From Hetaerina americana (Eukaryota; Arthropoda; Insecta; Odonata; Calopterygidae), in assembly GCA_022747635.1 (NCBI GenBank), contig JAKTNV010000005.1, forward strand, positions 37,534,336-37,598,335: a DNA stretch of 64,000 nucleotides. The letters are read 5' to 3'. Each line of letters starts with the position of its first letter. Within the stretch, counting starts at the first letter, position 1. Both the position numbers and the translations under genes were made by a program. Positions 36,500 to 49,412 of this stretch are shown piece by piece. The notes under the pieces are model-generated. The model ran no database searches. It was not told the DNA's origin and saw only the letters and a program-made list of their open reading frames with translations.

Positions 36500-38360
36500 G
36501 AGCAGAGGATAATCCCTTGCGTTGACTTCATTTCCTTCGCACAAGTTCCTCTCCGTATCAATTCACATACTTTAATCGCCTTTGCACGCGAAAATGCTGG
36601 AAATGCCAAATGAATACAAATCACGACGAGTTATTAGCTTGTGGCATAATCCCGGTATTAAATCAAAAGAGTTGCATCGGAATTCGTTTTGCGATTCATT
36701 TGATATGAAATACAAATATTTGGTGATTCCACGTTTTCGAATAAATATTAAAAGACCCGGTAATAATAAGATAAATAATTTACGCAAACAATTTAACATT
36801 CATAAAGGATAAAAAATAAAAACGTTTTTCGTCGCGTTTCATATATATTTATCACCTAATGAGGCGGGATACCAATTACGGAACATAAATTATATCGATA
36901 CAATATCAAGGCCGGCGAAATTTGTAATGCAAATTGTGTGCCGTGATGAGGATGAAAAAGGGAGAGCTCACGTACAAATTTAAATGCAATAAAAATGGCC
37001 TCATTGATTTTTCAAAAAACCACAAGTGATGCTGGATGCATTTAAAAGCTGAAATAAAAACGACCACGGTAGCAGCTATTCAGACGAATTAAAAAAAAAA
37101 GACGGAAAATGCGTTTTCTCCGCTTTATAAACAGGACATCAAATGAGGGATTGGTTATTCTAATGAATAACCAAAAGCGAAAATATCGCTGTAATATTTA
37201 TATTGCCCAACAGACTAGTTAAAAGGTAGCATTTTATTGAAAATGCACGTAGCCACCACACTGATGGAACCTGATTTTGGTACATTTGTTTAACTGGGAT
37301 AGTGCAAAAATTCCATCGGCAAACCTCGCTAAGGCAAAAATCACACTGAAAATTTTTACCTCTAATTCATGCACCGGATGAGGACATCAAATTACATTGA
37401 AATGTTAAAGATAATTCCATTTTTCCACTAAATAACTGATAAGCAATTACAATCACGAGACTCCGTAAAAGAAGCGCATTTGTGGTTTCCGTCCAAATAG
37501 GAGGGCAAACTGCACCGATGACCGTAACAAAATAAAACTGAATAATTCGCTTTAATTCTTCATTTCCCATGGCTTTATGAAAACAATGTTATCAGTTTAA
37601 GTTAAATTTCCTGCATACACCGTCACTGGTTGAAGCATTTGGCGTGGATTTTAGGGGGCGACAGAATATTACAGTGCTCATTAAGTAAACCTCTTGACCT
37701 CAGCTCTTCGATAAAATTACAAATTCATGGTACAGAAAAAAATGCGGAGGATAAAGTTTCAATTTATGGTTAATCAAGATTTTTTCCGACGGCAAGAAGT
37801 TCATCGAGCGATAAAACCATTGCTACGACCGTTTTTCAGTTATTACGCGAAAGCTTAATGACTAAAACAAGGTAAACTATGTTAAAATATACCTAAGCCT
37901 AAGTCCTTTCAGATAATAAGATTTCGTAATACGTCCCGCGGAGCGAACAGCATTTATGTGACACCAAATAGCAACATTGGTAGGAAACAATTCTTGTTTA
38001 ATTTACGCAAAGTGGCTGTAGGGGAAGGGATTGTGCTGGATAGCGTGAAATGAGTAAATGAAAGAGACAACCATTGACAGCAACAACAATCTAGATATAG
38101 GTCTGTTTCAAATTTCGATGCCAATTAATGGACGTATGCATTCATAATGGAACATATTTTTTAAATCATTACAATATGCACGGTATCGGCAAGCGAATTA
38201 TATCAGAACAAGTACTTCATTTTTATTAACCGAACGGCAACACATGTATACCAACGATATTAACACCTATGGTATATATTAAAACTATTCCAATATAATA
38301 TTTTTTTTAATCCCACTTATTTGGTCACCACCTGAATGACCACATAAATGCAGTTCGATG
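36500..38360. other. Putative intron or flank, no gene recognised
   Basis: Between about 36830 and 37110 the sequence is less repetitive than its surroundings and holds motif-like words such as ATGCAAAT-type (TAATGCAAATTG near 36926) and TAAT cores. That could mark an enhancer, but this is only an impression. No coding exon was found. Confidence 0.3.
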
Positions 38361-38370
38361 ATTATGGTGG

Positions 38371-38416
38371 GTTATCTATTCAAGTTGTAAAAATCAACTT
38401 GAATACGATAGATAAC
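38371..38416. repeat. Imperfect hairpin
   Basis: GTTATCTATTCAAGTTG pairs with CAACTTGAATACGATAGATA AC across a 7-nt loop. The stem has 17 paired positions and one 5-nt bulge on the right arm. Total length is 46 nt, shorter than a usual microRNA precursor. Confidence 0.55.
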
Positions 38417-39494
38417 TATTCATTTTTTATGTACGTACGTAATTATTTTTAAGTATGTATTTTATGATCATTGATATTTTAGAACGCGACATTTTCGCAA
38501 ACAAATGTATCCTTGATAAACTGGGTAGTTTCAGGTGTCACCACGAGGAAACGGTTCATAATGAGATTAAACCAATTTTTATTTCCATTTGAAGACTATT
38601 TCAACACATAAATTTGCGATTCCTTATGTTTCGTACAGAAACGCAGCCTTGATAATATTTTATATTCGTAGGTTCAGAGGTCGTTCATTGGGGTGACTAC
38701 ACCTTTTGGTGCGTTGGAATAGTGTAAATTTGTTACAGCGAGAGGGAATATTTTCCTTCCGTAATTCCTTTGCGAAACCCATGGTTTTGAAGAATCAGGT
38801 CTAGGATACGGTGAATAATACAACAGTAATTATATTCAGGAAGCGGATCTGAGAAGATGAACGCCAGGACCAAAGAGCTGCGTTTTGCACAGTTTCTGCT
38901 GAAACGCCTAATATTACGTATTAATAATTATCTATTCTCCCAATGCTTTTCCAAAATAAAATGCATTACTGTACTAGCATATTACTTTCCTGCAACATTT
39001 TTGGTCACGAATGTACACGTCAAATGATTATCATTCCATTGTTGTGTGACAGGTTAGACTATCACCAGCTAGTAGGAAAGAGTAAAATCTATTCTAATCG
39101 ACGTGCCTTTTTGAAATTCAAGGTTTTACTACTGGTAAATGCAGGGAAACAGCTGTGTTCCAAATTCATGTGCACTACGTTTTTCGTCTTGGTTGATGAC
39201 CCTGAAGTTCTATTAGTTACAACAGAAAATGTGTTTCAGAAGGGAAAATGTTTTTAAAAATTCCAAGAGATAATAAGGCGGTACGTGAGCGTGGTATTAG
39301 TCTTGTCAACACAGGTTCCCACATTTATAAATAAATAAGCCCTCATAACAGTGTAATTACATGTGCCACTGACGTGATAAATAAAGTTTATAAACAAATA
39401 TGAATATTGATAACGGCGAAAATTTGTACACGCTATCACTAAAAAAAATTGATGCATTCGCATTAATCTACTGGAATAGATAATTGTTAATTCG

Positions 39495-39600
39495 TACTAC
39501 TAAAGTACTAGCCTATTATCCATGAGGAACGAATTAAATTCCCGGCGAAGGGATGATAATTCAATAATTATCGGCTCTCTAATACGACTTTGTGTGAGAG
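39495..39600 (+). repeat. Diverged direct repeat, copy 1
   Basis: The first 26 nt (39495-39520) match 40421-40446 at 25 positions (core CTAAAGTACTAGCCTATTAT). After an 8-nt spacer, the next 72 nt or so (ACGAATTAAATTCCC to TGTGTGAGAG) align with 40507-40577 at about 70 percent. It is an unclassified dispersed repeat or an old local duplication, and no coding potential is seen. Confidence 0.65.
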
Positions 39601-40420
39601 CTCACAAATGGAGTCCTAATATTTGGCATGAATTATTATGATAAAGTAAAAATGTATCATTCATAACTGCTAAGGTATACTCAGGGAAACAGAAGATAAC
39701 ACGAAGAAATGCAGAGAGAAATGAAGAAAGTTTCAGAATGTCTCGGCGTTCGTCAGCCAAAGAAGAGCTTGTTTGCAAAGCGACCGACACGCGTTATAAG
39801 AAAGTCTTCATTTATGAAAACGCCAAAAAAAAGAAAGAAAATGAAGGGCATATAGTATTCACATTTGAATTTTTGTGAAAAAAGACTGAAATGGCAAAAG
39901 ATTCACCTTAAATGATTTTTGAAACAGGGAATAAAAAGAAAAAGCAAATTAAAATTAACAAAAGCTTACAACTGAACTCGACCCAAATGATTGGAAAATA
40001 TCGACAAGTTATCAGGAAAATCATTATTAATGATGAATAAAAATTGATTTTTTTGCCAATTTTTTACGACCACAGAAAAACTACACTTGAATAGAGGACC
40101 AAAAGTGAATTTCGGAATAGTCATTTTAAGTTATGATAACGCCAGGTCCCTTTGAGTCATGTGAAAATTTGCATATGAATAATACGGTCTCTCCTTTCAT
40201 AGAAAAGGAGAGAATAATAAGTTTACATCGGCGTACTCCGATATTAATGAATCGTTTTATCGAAAAAAATCATTCAAATAAGAGGCTTGAGACGAGGACA
40301 CCTTTTGTGACTCGTTTTGACGGAAGGTCCATATCTAAATTGAAAAGGTTAATTGAACTACAACTATTAATGGCTACGACAATGAGGCAAAGGGATGATT
40401 GCATTCGGGAAGAGCCGATG

Positions 40421-40577
40421 TACTGCTAAAGTACTAGCCTATTATCTAAACTATAAACAACAAATAAATTAGTAAAGTAAATATAACAATAATAAAATAA
40501 ATATAACGAATTATATTTCCGATGAAAGAATGATAATCCATTAGTTTTCGGGGCTCTAACAGAGTTTTGTGGGAAAG
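40421..40577 (+). repeat. Diverged direct repeat, copy 2 (with insertion)
   Basis: Second copy of the repeat at 39495-39600. The two matching blocks are separated here by about 60 nt of A+T-rich, repetitive sequence (ATATAACAATAATAAAATAA and similar) in place of the 8-nt spacer of copy 1, so this copy carries an insertion, or copy 1 a deletion. Orientation is the same in both copies. Confidence 0.65.
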
Positions 40578-41084
40578 ACACTTCGACCTCACCAATCAAT
40601 TTGTCAAAGGAGTTGAAAACCTCGGACTGAGCGGCAAACATCGTTCAAAACAGGCTAAAAGGCGTGTTATCTCCTTCTCCTTCAAACTTATTCTGACATT
40701 TTTAACCCATACATACGACCCATCCTCGTGCACAACAAACATCACTGTGTATCGCGTTCCACCGCACCACCAACATTAAGGAAGCGTATCAGTTGCCTCA
40801 TAAAACATGGCTCAGAAAGATGCAAAAATTGTTTCCCGCAGCGGAGGAGTCAAAAATTTTCCTTGATCATTCGAAAGGTCCTAAGCCTATGAAACTATTA
40901 CGAGCAACCCTGATACTATAAAATCTCCGACGGCACGAAACAATTGAATTTGTCAACGGCAGGTCTGGTTCCTTGAAAGACATCCTTACCTTAGGAATTC
41001 TTCCCCTCTTACTTTCGGCGACCCTCCACTTCAAATAAACGCCTGTCTCACTACTTTCATTCGCTCCCTTTCCCATGATCCCAC

Positions 41085-41600
41085 TCCACGTACCATTTTT
41101 TCATTGGCCCTTTCTTTACGACTCATTCTCTTCCTTCCTCCAGCCGCCACCTTCTCCTCGCCCTTCCCCCTTCACGAAACGTCGAAAACCGCCCTCTCCG
41201 CCTCTCCTTTCCCCTGCCTCCCATTTCCTTCCCGACCGACCTCTTATAGGCTCTTCTAACCTTTCCCTCACGCTGCCCTTCCTTCCCTTTAATTAGCCCA
41301 GAAAAGTTTCCACCTTTAACGACCCAGTCAACAGCTTAACGAACTTTTGCGAGCGGCTCGTTTAACTGGATAGGGTGTCCGTTTGACATGTTATAGTGAG
41401 AGTGCATTTACGACCCAATAGGAAGGACGGTTACGCCATTCAACATCCACCTTCCCTTTCCTCCATTCCATTCGGTAGGGAGAAAAGGAGTTCCATCGAA
41501 GGAGCGGGAAAGACGAAAGGGAGGACGGGAGAAGTAGGGGGAGGGAGGGGGCGGCGGGAGGGAAGCTGGCTTTCGGAAGAGTGCCTTTTTTTTATCTCCA
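41085..41600. repeat. Pyrimidine-rich then purine-rich low-complexity patches
   Basis: C/T-rich on the plus strand at about 41085-41295 (CTTCCTCC, CCTCTCC units), then G+A-rich at about 41460-41580 (GGGAGGGAGG, GGCGGGAGGG). Frames here are composition artefacts. Confidence 0.6.
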
Positions 41601-41759
41601 TCGAATGGAGGCTGGAATAACTTAAGGATGCCGCTGGAGCAAAAAGAACTGCCGCTAATGGAGTAAGGAATGGAATTTCTCTTAATCTCTTCTGAAGCGA
41701 CCGCGAGATTTTCGATAGGTAATTCGAAATGCCGTCCAAATGACATGGGGAGTGGGAGA

Positions 41760-43560
41760 GGAAGGAGGAGTAGAGAGAAAGAGAGAGATATGGACGATAA
41801 TTAGCATAAAATTGGCCAATACAGGAACAATTAAAAAGCTCGAAATGAGTTTAATTCCGTGAAATAACTTCAGGAGACAATATTCCATTAATATTTTTTG
41901 TGTTATTTTTTTGAATAAAAAACTACTGGTAAGATCCAACGGAATGTTTTCATTAATCAGGGCAGGGCTGAGCGATGTTCCCTTATAAAACATTCGTTCT
42001 CCACGCGTAATTTTAATTCCGCATCGATTCTATTTTTTCAACTTAAAATTTGCTATGATTAGGTTTGATGCAGGTTCTAAAGGAATCCGATTGCGACGGT
42101 TTCATTGTCAGCAAGATGCATTAGATTGAAGATCGATTTCATGGGCGATGGACTCCGCACATTGAACAATGATTGAATTTACAAATAATCCAATTTTATA
42201 TTCGAATGAAAAACCGTCAAATTTTAATAAACATTTGAAATAAAACTTCGTATTATACGTATTTCTAAGGCCTACAATTTCTGTCATATCAGTAGGTACG
42301 TTCGGTGAAATTAAAATTAAAACAGCTTCAAATCATTCCATAGCTTCAAAAATGCATAGTTTTCACAAATCGCCCATTTATTCAACGCCGCAGCTGAGTA
42401 AAGAAATATAGATTTTATTCATTCTTAAATAGCACTTCCACTGAATATTCATTAATGTATGAGGTGAATTCTACCCGGATTTATACGGATAAGTCTGCTA
42501 TACATAAAATTCAATTACAAATGCTTGGAATCCAAAATGGTATGATATTAATAAACCGAAGTGGTGGGATCTCAAGATTTTTTGCAACAACGACACTACC
42601 AAAGAGATAGGAACTTATTGCTTCAACACTTAAAAAAAACTAACGGTAGGGGTTAATATTATGGCTCCGCAAAAACCTTAACATTCTAAAAGCTCAACGA
42701 GTTAGGACCATTCCGCGCAGCTAATTAAAGCAGACATTTGTTTTTTAACGACCATAAATTCACTCAATGCGGACTAATTTTGAAAGAAGAGAAACTAAAA
42801 ACAAATGCTGAGAAAGGAGAGAAAATGAAAACAAAAACATGAATATAGAGCGTGGAATAAAAAAATATTACGATAAAATGAAAACACAAAACATTTTATT
42901 TTCGGAATGATGTTGATTCCGGCGATTGAATTTCCATTAGTGAATAAGAACAGTTCACTAAAATTTACCAATTAAGAAACGAAACAAATCAAACTAGCGA
43001 CCTTTAATTTTTAGGCAAGTTTAAACGAATCCGAACGATTGAAAATAAAAACTTTCACGCTTGTGAATCCGAGGGAAATGGAAACGTGGTCCATACGAAC
43101 ATGTTGTTTATTTTAAGAAACAAGAGTTAAAAACAGCAGTAATTTAATCAAAGTTACTGAGACCAGAGAGAAAATAATAACCAACGCTGAATCTAGTGAC
43201 ATAATCATCCCAGTCACCAAAGAAGCGATAATTTCAAACGGCTAAGAGAATTCCCCCCTCCACGTCTATATTCTGATGTTATGAGAATCACTATCACTCC
43301 GCCTTAATGCAAGTGGCCTGTTACTCGTCATCAGCGATTTCATGATAAACCCATTCGCTTCGGCGAGCACAGTGAACATCGTAGAAAAAAAATATATGAC
43401 CTTTAACCCCCGAGAGAGCGTTTCCTGCGAAGTGGCCCATAGCAATAAAAAAAACATTAACACTAAATAGATGACCTTCGATCGAAGTATTTATTTCTTT
43501 CTCTCTTCCACTCACTCTCTTTCGCTTGTCGTCGTTCGAGCCATAGAGCGAAATGCGGTG
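41760..43560. other. Non-coding stretch, nothing recognised
   Basis: A+T-rich DNA with no long frame. A few TAAT-containing words occur, as expected by base composition. No exon, RNA gene or transposon end was seen. Confidence 0.45.
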
Positions 43561-43589
43561 ACCGCTAATCAAAAACGTTTTCTTTGGGG

Positions 43590-44450
43590 AGGATAATAGG
43601 AGAAGTTAAAGCACGAGCGGACCCGAAAGAAGAGGAATGGGGGGATTTGGCTGAGGTGAGGGTCAATGAATCCCATATCGCGCAACTCCCCCAGATATTA
43701 TCGTGCCAGAAGCCCCGCGAACGCCGGGGTCCCTCGAAGATGGAGGTCGGGGGTACTGTACTCCTTCGTTTGAGACGGTGGCTCGGCCAAAACACGTAGA
43801 AAAATGGTGACGGGTGAATTGTATCTAAAGGAGACTTAGGGGTTGGCGGGGGGTGGGGGGGATCGGAGGGTGCCCTGAGCCATTGGGATGGGGAATGAGA
43901 CAGGGGGATCTAAGAAGTAATAACTTAAGATAGATGGGGACGAAGTTTTTAGTGGGCAGCCATTACGGGACGCAATAAAGCATTTCGGAGTGGACGCCGC
44001 AAGCCCGGCACGCCGTGCTGCATTCGTTTATTTTGGTAATGCGCGTTCCCGTGAGGAGGGCGTGTGCTACTTGCTTCTTGACTTGCTCCGTCCCCCTTGA
44101 CCGTCCCCCCCCCCCCGGTCCCACTTATTCGCCCCGAACATTCACTCCAGTGGGGAGTCCACCGCTCCACTTGTGCCCTCGTCTCCGCCCACTCCCGACG
44201 CTTTAACTCGACTCTTCTTACTACTACTCTCTCCCAAACCAAGGATGTGTGTAATAAAATGGAACTGACGCACTTAAAAAGAGCTCACAATCTTGACCGC
44301 ACGACCCCGGCTGAGAAATAATTCTAGTGAGGGGCGGGGAGGGGGTCTAAAAGTTCGGGCGAACGGCGAACAGAAGGACATGGGAGTGGAGAGCTATTAA
44401 CGGACGGGTGGGGGATAAAGAGACGCGAGGGGGGGGGGGGGGGAGAGGAA
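43590..44450. repeat. G+C-rich patch with long C and G runs
   Basis: The stretch is G+C-richer than its surroundings and holds a run of 12 C (44105-44116) and a run of about 15 G (44429-44443). Minus-strand frames at 43565-43795 and 43949-44242 are open but show no recognised domain. They were considered as candidate upstream exons of the homeobox gene and not accepted, for lack of motif or clear donor. Confidence 0.5.
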
Positions 44451-44459
44451 ATCGTCGGA

Positions 44460-45370
44460 TCCTTGGTCGACGGAGGCGGTAAACCTGACGTAACTTGTTT
44501 TTAATGGCTCAGGAGGGCCTGCGACGTTACACAGAAAAGCTACAAAGGTAAACGAGATTAGTAAATGAAAGTCTTGTGATTGATGGCTCCCTGAATTTCG
44601 GTTCATGTGATTCCAGTTAACAGAGCGCGAAGAACTCCCTCTATGTTGCATTTCACGTACAGGTTCACACATTTCACCTAAATTTCGTAAAAGTAAGCAC
44701 AGCTGTTGAAAACGATTAAAAATTTTCTTCTTTCCGAAAGCAAATACATGAATGACTATTACCCTAAGAATACGAAAGGCGCACGTTAATTTGATGAAAC
44801 ACTTGACATTTGAAAAGCATATGTCCCACCGGAATATTCAAAAATCACATGCTAGAATCTAGTCTCAGTTTTCAACGTTTGTAACATGCGTCTGAAAGGA
44901 CGACATTCATGTATGACTTTGGAAGTCTCCAAACGCGGAAACAAAAGTAGATTTACTTCTTCCGTTGCAATGAAATGCTACATAAATATTCTCATTCCAT
45001 GATTTTATTCCAAAATAATGATTCCCAATATGATACACGATATGAACTTTTTATTTGGACAATGGACGTGTTAATTGTCCATTTTTTATGAAAATATCAT
45101 AAGCATTCAACAACTATGAAGGCAATTTATAGTCATTGAATCACTTGGCAATTAAAAATTAAACCAATTAAAAAAAATACTGCGCTATTCCCAATCACCT
45201 CGAATATCTCTAATTGATTTTGGACGCGTAGGCAGACAAATGATTTTTTTTTCTCCGACTAAAAAATTTTTTCCCTCGGCCACGACAAATACGATGCAAA
45301 TGGCTCACCTAGCGGCAGGAGGATTCGTTGGACTGGCGTATGGGAGCGCTGCATTATTATCGACAAGGAC
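44460..45370. other. Non-coding stretch, nothing recognised
   Basis: A+T-leaning DNA. A small dyad (GGACAAT ... ATTGTCC, about 45057-45081) is visible. There is no gene evidence. Confidence 0.45.
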
Positions 45371-45387
45371 CAATCAAACGGAAAATC

Positions 45388-45710
45388 GGGTGGGGGGGGG
45401 GAAACAAATGACTGTAACTCCGCGGGGCAGGATGCGAGGGAAGGAAGGGGAAGAGCAAGAGAGAGGGTGAGTGAGCATCATCCGGACGCCGTCCCTGCCA
45501 ACGAAACACAACAATCGATTGATTAAGAACCCACCCCCACCCCCTTGTCCCCTCCCCTTTTCACGCAGGATGGAAAAAGTGCACGGTGACACAAACACAC
45601 AAAGACACACACACCCACACACACGTACACGCGCACACACGCTCACACGGCCACCCACACGCTCACTCGCACGCGCACACAAACTCGCACATATAATCAC
45701 ACACGCAAAT
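45388..45710. repeat. G-run, purine patch and (CA)n-rich microsatellite
   Basis: A run of 10 G at about 45392-45401 and a purine patch to about 45468 are followed by C-rich sequence and then an impure (CA)n tract with CG, CT and GC steps at about 45590-45705. The minus-strand Cys/Val/Arg-rich frame at 45374-45700 is the translation of (GT)n. Confidence 0.8.
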
Positions 45711-45779
45711 GGCCCGAATATTTGGTCTTCTGGGAAAGACTGCGGAGGGAATTACCTGACATTCACTCAAACGCTGCTT

Positions 45780-48700
45780 AATTAGGCGACCTCACCGAAT
45801 CTCTCACGTCTCCCCATCCATCTCTCTGACCGCGTTACAGCAGCCGTCTCTTCCCCCGCTCCTCCCCCCACCTCACCTCTTTTTGAATGCTTTCCGACTC
45901 CCAGCAGCCCACCCCCACCTCAAAACGAAAGCTTCACGGTTTCACCTGACCCATCCGATCGTTTTTTTTGCACTTGTACCCAGCCACGCCCGAAACTTAC
46001 TTACTCGTATAAGTAAAAAATTTCTCCCCATTTTCCACGATTCGGGTTAGGTGGTCAATTTCCACGCGGAAGAGAGACGAAAGTTTTCCATTGGTGCGGA
46101 CAACAATAAATGATACCTTAATGTAATTTCTCCGAAGGGAAACAAACGCGAATGGAATAAACGAAAAATTGAAATTTGCGAGACATTTAGTGATGCTTTA
46201 GTATCAGAATCAGTATTCATGGATGACAAATGATACTATTTTTCATGTTCCCATTTTATTAATATTCTTCCATAGAATTTTCAGCTTCGCATATACCCTC
46301 GTGAGTAATTAATTCCCGAGTACATTTTGAATCAGTAAGATATAATTTATTGATCAATAAAAAGTTAAAGTATTGCATAGCGCGATACAATCAACACAAT
46401 ACCTTCGGGTAACTTCATCTTGAATCTGTTTTAAAACTCTTCTGTAGCTACAATTTCTCTTTCAATCATTTCCATCGATGAAAACACTACTCGAAAAAAA
46501 AAAGTTAATCACTCACAAGATTAATTTTTTACCTCGTCTTCTTTTAATTAACTACGGTCTTAAACTTTCTTTCGAAAATTTCTTTGTCATCTCGAAGTTT
46601 CTCTTTCCGTCAAATTTTCCCTGTCCCGAACCCTATCGACGCCTTTCTACCTGTACATCCCCGATAATATCAAGCCCCACCATCTCTTGATCTTTTTTGA
46701 AGAGTTTCCCGTATCCCCTCCTCTGTACCCATCGGTATTAACTTTCCAAACCGTTTCACCCCCTCCCCGGCAACTTAAACTCATCCATCAATTGCCACAA
46801 GCCCATTTCTTTCGTTTCTAAGAGACTGACGCAGTCAAAGTCCAAGTGTGTACTTCAGATATCCTAGTAATTCACCCCTTTTTCACCAAGCCCCAGACAC
46901 CAACACACGTTTACACTTATCCATCTCTCCCAATCCTAACCGACCAATCATGAACGCCCGGAGTGACGCAATTATTCCCTAATAAACGTCCTGATTGGAC
47001 AATCGATCGTTGCCACCCCACTCGTTCCACTGCGGAATCCTTCCTATGTCCCCAGCCTTCAAGCAGACTTCCCTCCGACCCAGTCACCCTCCCACCGTCC
47101 TCTTCTCTCTTCACCTCGTCCACTTAATCTCTCTCCATCCACTTTCCACATCCTCCCTTTCCAGTTTCGCCTTTATTATACCCTCCCGACTTGTCCAGCC
47201 CGTGATTTCCCACCGAATACGTACGTCACTGCGTTCCGCCCAAATCGTTCGGAGCACCATGATCTTTCCACTCATCCCGTAGCATTCCTGTTTCGTTCAC
47301 CGCGTCTTCCCTTTCCCTCTCATTTTACCATCGTTGGATCCTTTTCCGTCATTTCTCCCCTTTCTTTCCATTCCTCGGGGGTCGAAAGTGTTTCGACAGT
47401 TTTCAGTTTAAATCAAGAATCAAGTCGTTTTCCCTAAATTTCTCCCATTTTTCCCTTTTCTACACATTTAGTACCTACTAATCATGCCCGCTTCCATTCG
47501 CGATCTTCTTTTCATGTTTCCTCTCCAATAATTCCCCTTCGATGGAAGAGTTTCTATAAGTGCAACAACTGCTCACGTCCATGATCTATTTGGTTTTCCA
47601 TCGAGATATTATCATTCCTTCGTTCCACTGATACACATAAATAGTTGTGTGCTTGTCACGAACTGCTAAGAGCGTAGCCAACTGGAGTAGGATAAATAAT
47701 CTCAATCACAAGACAAAAACGAGTGAAATACATTGCAAGAAACGAAGAAGACTCATGGATACCATCGTACTATGATGGTTATTTTTACAGAAATTCTCGA
47801 GTGAAACTCGGATTTAATTCGATAAAATAATATTGCCACACAGCTTGCCGGAAAAAAATCTAGTCTAATTTCTCTGTTCAACTTCGTCCTTCGTCATCTC
47901 ATTCCCTCAACCTCTTCAAAATAACAGGACATGCTAACCAAGTAACGGATGGTAAATTTCATGTCGGATTACGTTAACACAACACCGTGCTCATTACTAC
48001 TTCCCTCACATTGACATTATAAAGAGGTATTCCGCATTTCTCTCGATGGGTGAAAAATCGTACAACATCGGGAAGAAATAACATTCTGTGGTCATCCAAT
48101 ACATTTCTCACTTCGAAATCAATCAAAGTGTCGGAATTTATGCAGAAGAAATCATCACTTAAACGTTAGGAAATGGTATCGGTAATTTTGAAATGGAACA
48201 ACATTACTTTCTTTCATCGCATGATGTCCCTCACATGTGTTAGATAATTGCATCGGCTCAAAAACCCATTCGTTCCTTCGCCACTTGTAAAGCCACCTTT
48301 TACTTTCCGAATCAGTTCTTTTCCGATGTGTCACTATTTTCACGGGTCATCGCCATTGAAGTATTTCCAACATGGATGCTCCGTAATTCATATGCTGCAT
48401 TCCAACTTACTTGAAGGGCTCCCCGTGTTAAGTAGTCACAAAGAAAATCAAATCAGCGTGCCCTTCTAAAGGGTGCCGAGGTATGAGGTGACTAATCAGT
48501 GCGATGTGCTTTGGGCGCCTCTCTCTCTCTCTCTCCCACTCTTTCCTCCTCAGAATATCCGAGGTCGCGGCTTATAAACATGAATGATTGACCGGCGGAC
48601 TGCGAGCTCGCTCATTAGTAATGAGTTCAAGTAGCTCAAAGTCCGAATCTCTCGTCCATTTGGGAATAGATTTTAGAGGATCCAGGTGGCGTGGGTAAAT

Positions 48701-49140
48701 ATACGGCGCAGTGAGCGATTTCACAAAAAAAGCGATTGGGAATCCAATTTCGAGGGAATGATATCCCCCAGATTGGCAAAGACATCCCTCTAAAGATCTA
48801 ACCTCCATCAAAGTGTTTACCCTGGTGATTTACTACCATTCGCTAAATTAGGAAAGCCGAACGGGAAAAATAGAAAATCGACAATTTTGTAAATGCGAGG
48901 ATGAATGTCGGCCAACGCAATTATTAGCTAGGCGTGAAACTATGACGTCCTTCCATCCTTAACCGAAAGCAAAATGTCTTTAACCTTAACGTCTGGTCGT
49001 TTATAAAGTTGAAGTAGGACCTCGAGAGGCGCGTGGAGTCGTAGATTAGGTTAGGATTTCTTTCTCTATGCCGTCTGAGGTTTCCTAATTTTTTGGTAAA
49101 ATTTTAAAGATGTCTAACAAGCAGTGTCTGAAATATTTGC
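45780..49140. other. Long non-coding stretch, partly C/T-biased
   Basis: The plus strand is mildly C/T-rich at 45780-45950 and 46600-47450. A (CT)n run sits at about 48520-48537. No frame above 95 residues, and none with a recognisable motif. Confidence 0.45.
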
Positions 49141-49148
49141 TGGAATTT

Positions 49149-49200
49149 GGACCAGTGGTTAAGAGTGAGGTGCCGATCGCTCTATCCACTGGTATATCAT
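49149..49200. repeat. tRNA-like segment beside the palindrome
   Basis: ACCAGTGGTTAAGAG (49151-49165) resembles a polymerase III A-box region, as does the reverse strand (ACCAGTGGATAGAGCG, ending near 49178). The outer ACCAGTGG and CCACTGGT pair with each other, so the strand cannot be decided. No intact tRNA fold is evident. It is best read as the head of a tRNA-derived SINE. Confidence 0.4.
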
Positions 49201-49412
49201 GCCGTCCTTTTACCATAACTATGCGATTTCATCGAATAAATCGTTGATTTTCATTGAAACAGAGCCTTTCGATGCACAGCGGCAAATTACCCAACGACTG
49301 GCAAATTGTATTACGATATACTCGCATATATCCGCTGTGCATCAAGAGGCTCTGTTTCAGAGAAAATCATCGATTTTTTCGATGCTATCGCAGAGTTATG
49401 GAAAAGGACGGC
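49201..49412. repeat. Large imperfect palindrome, about 82-bp arms
   Basis: The left arm (49201-49282, beginning GCCGTCC and ending CACAGCGG) and right arm (49332-49412) are inverted copies with about nine mismatches and one gap, so roughly 88 percent identity. They are separated by a 49-nt loop. tRNA-like sequence adjoins the arms on both sides. Two related SINEs inserted head to head, or a single fold-back element, would explain it. The frames at 49199-49594 and 49254-49529 run through it and are not genes. Confidence 0.85.

Noticed and set aside
43565..44242. Minus-strand frames considered as the upstream exon of the homeobox gene
   Set aside because: No EH1 motif, no clear phase-1 donor, and the region is low-complexity in part.
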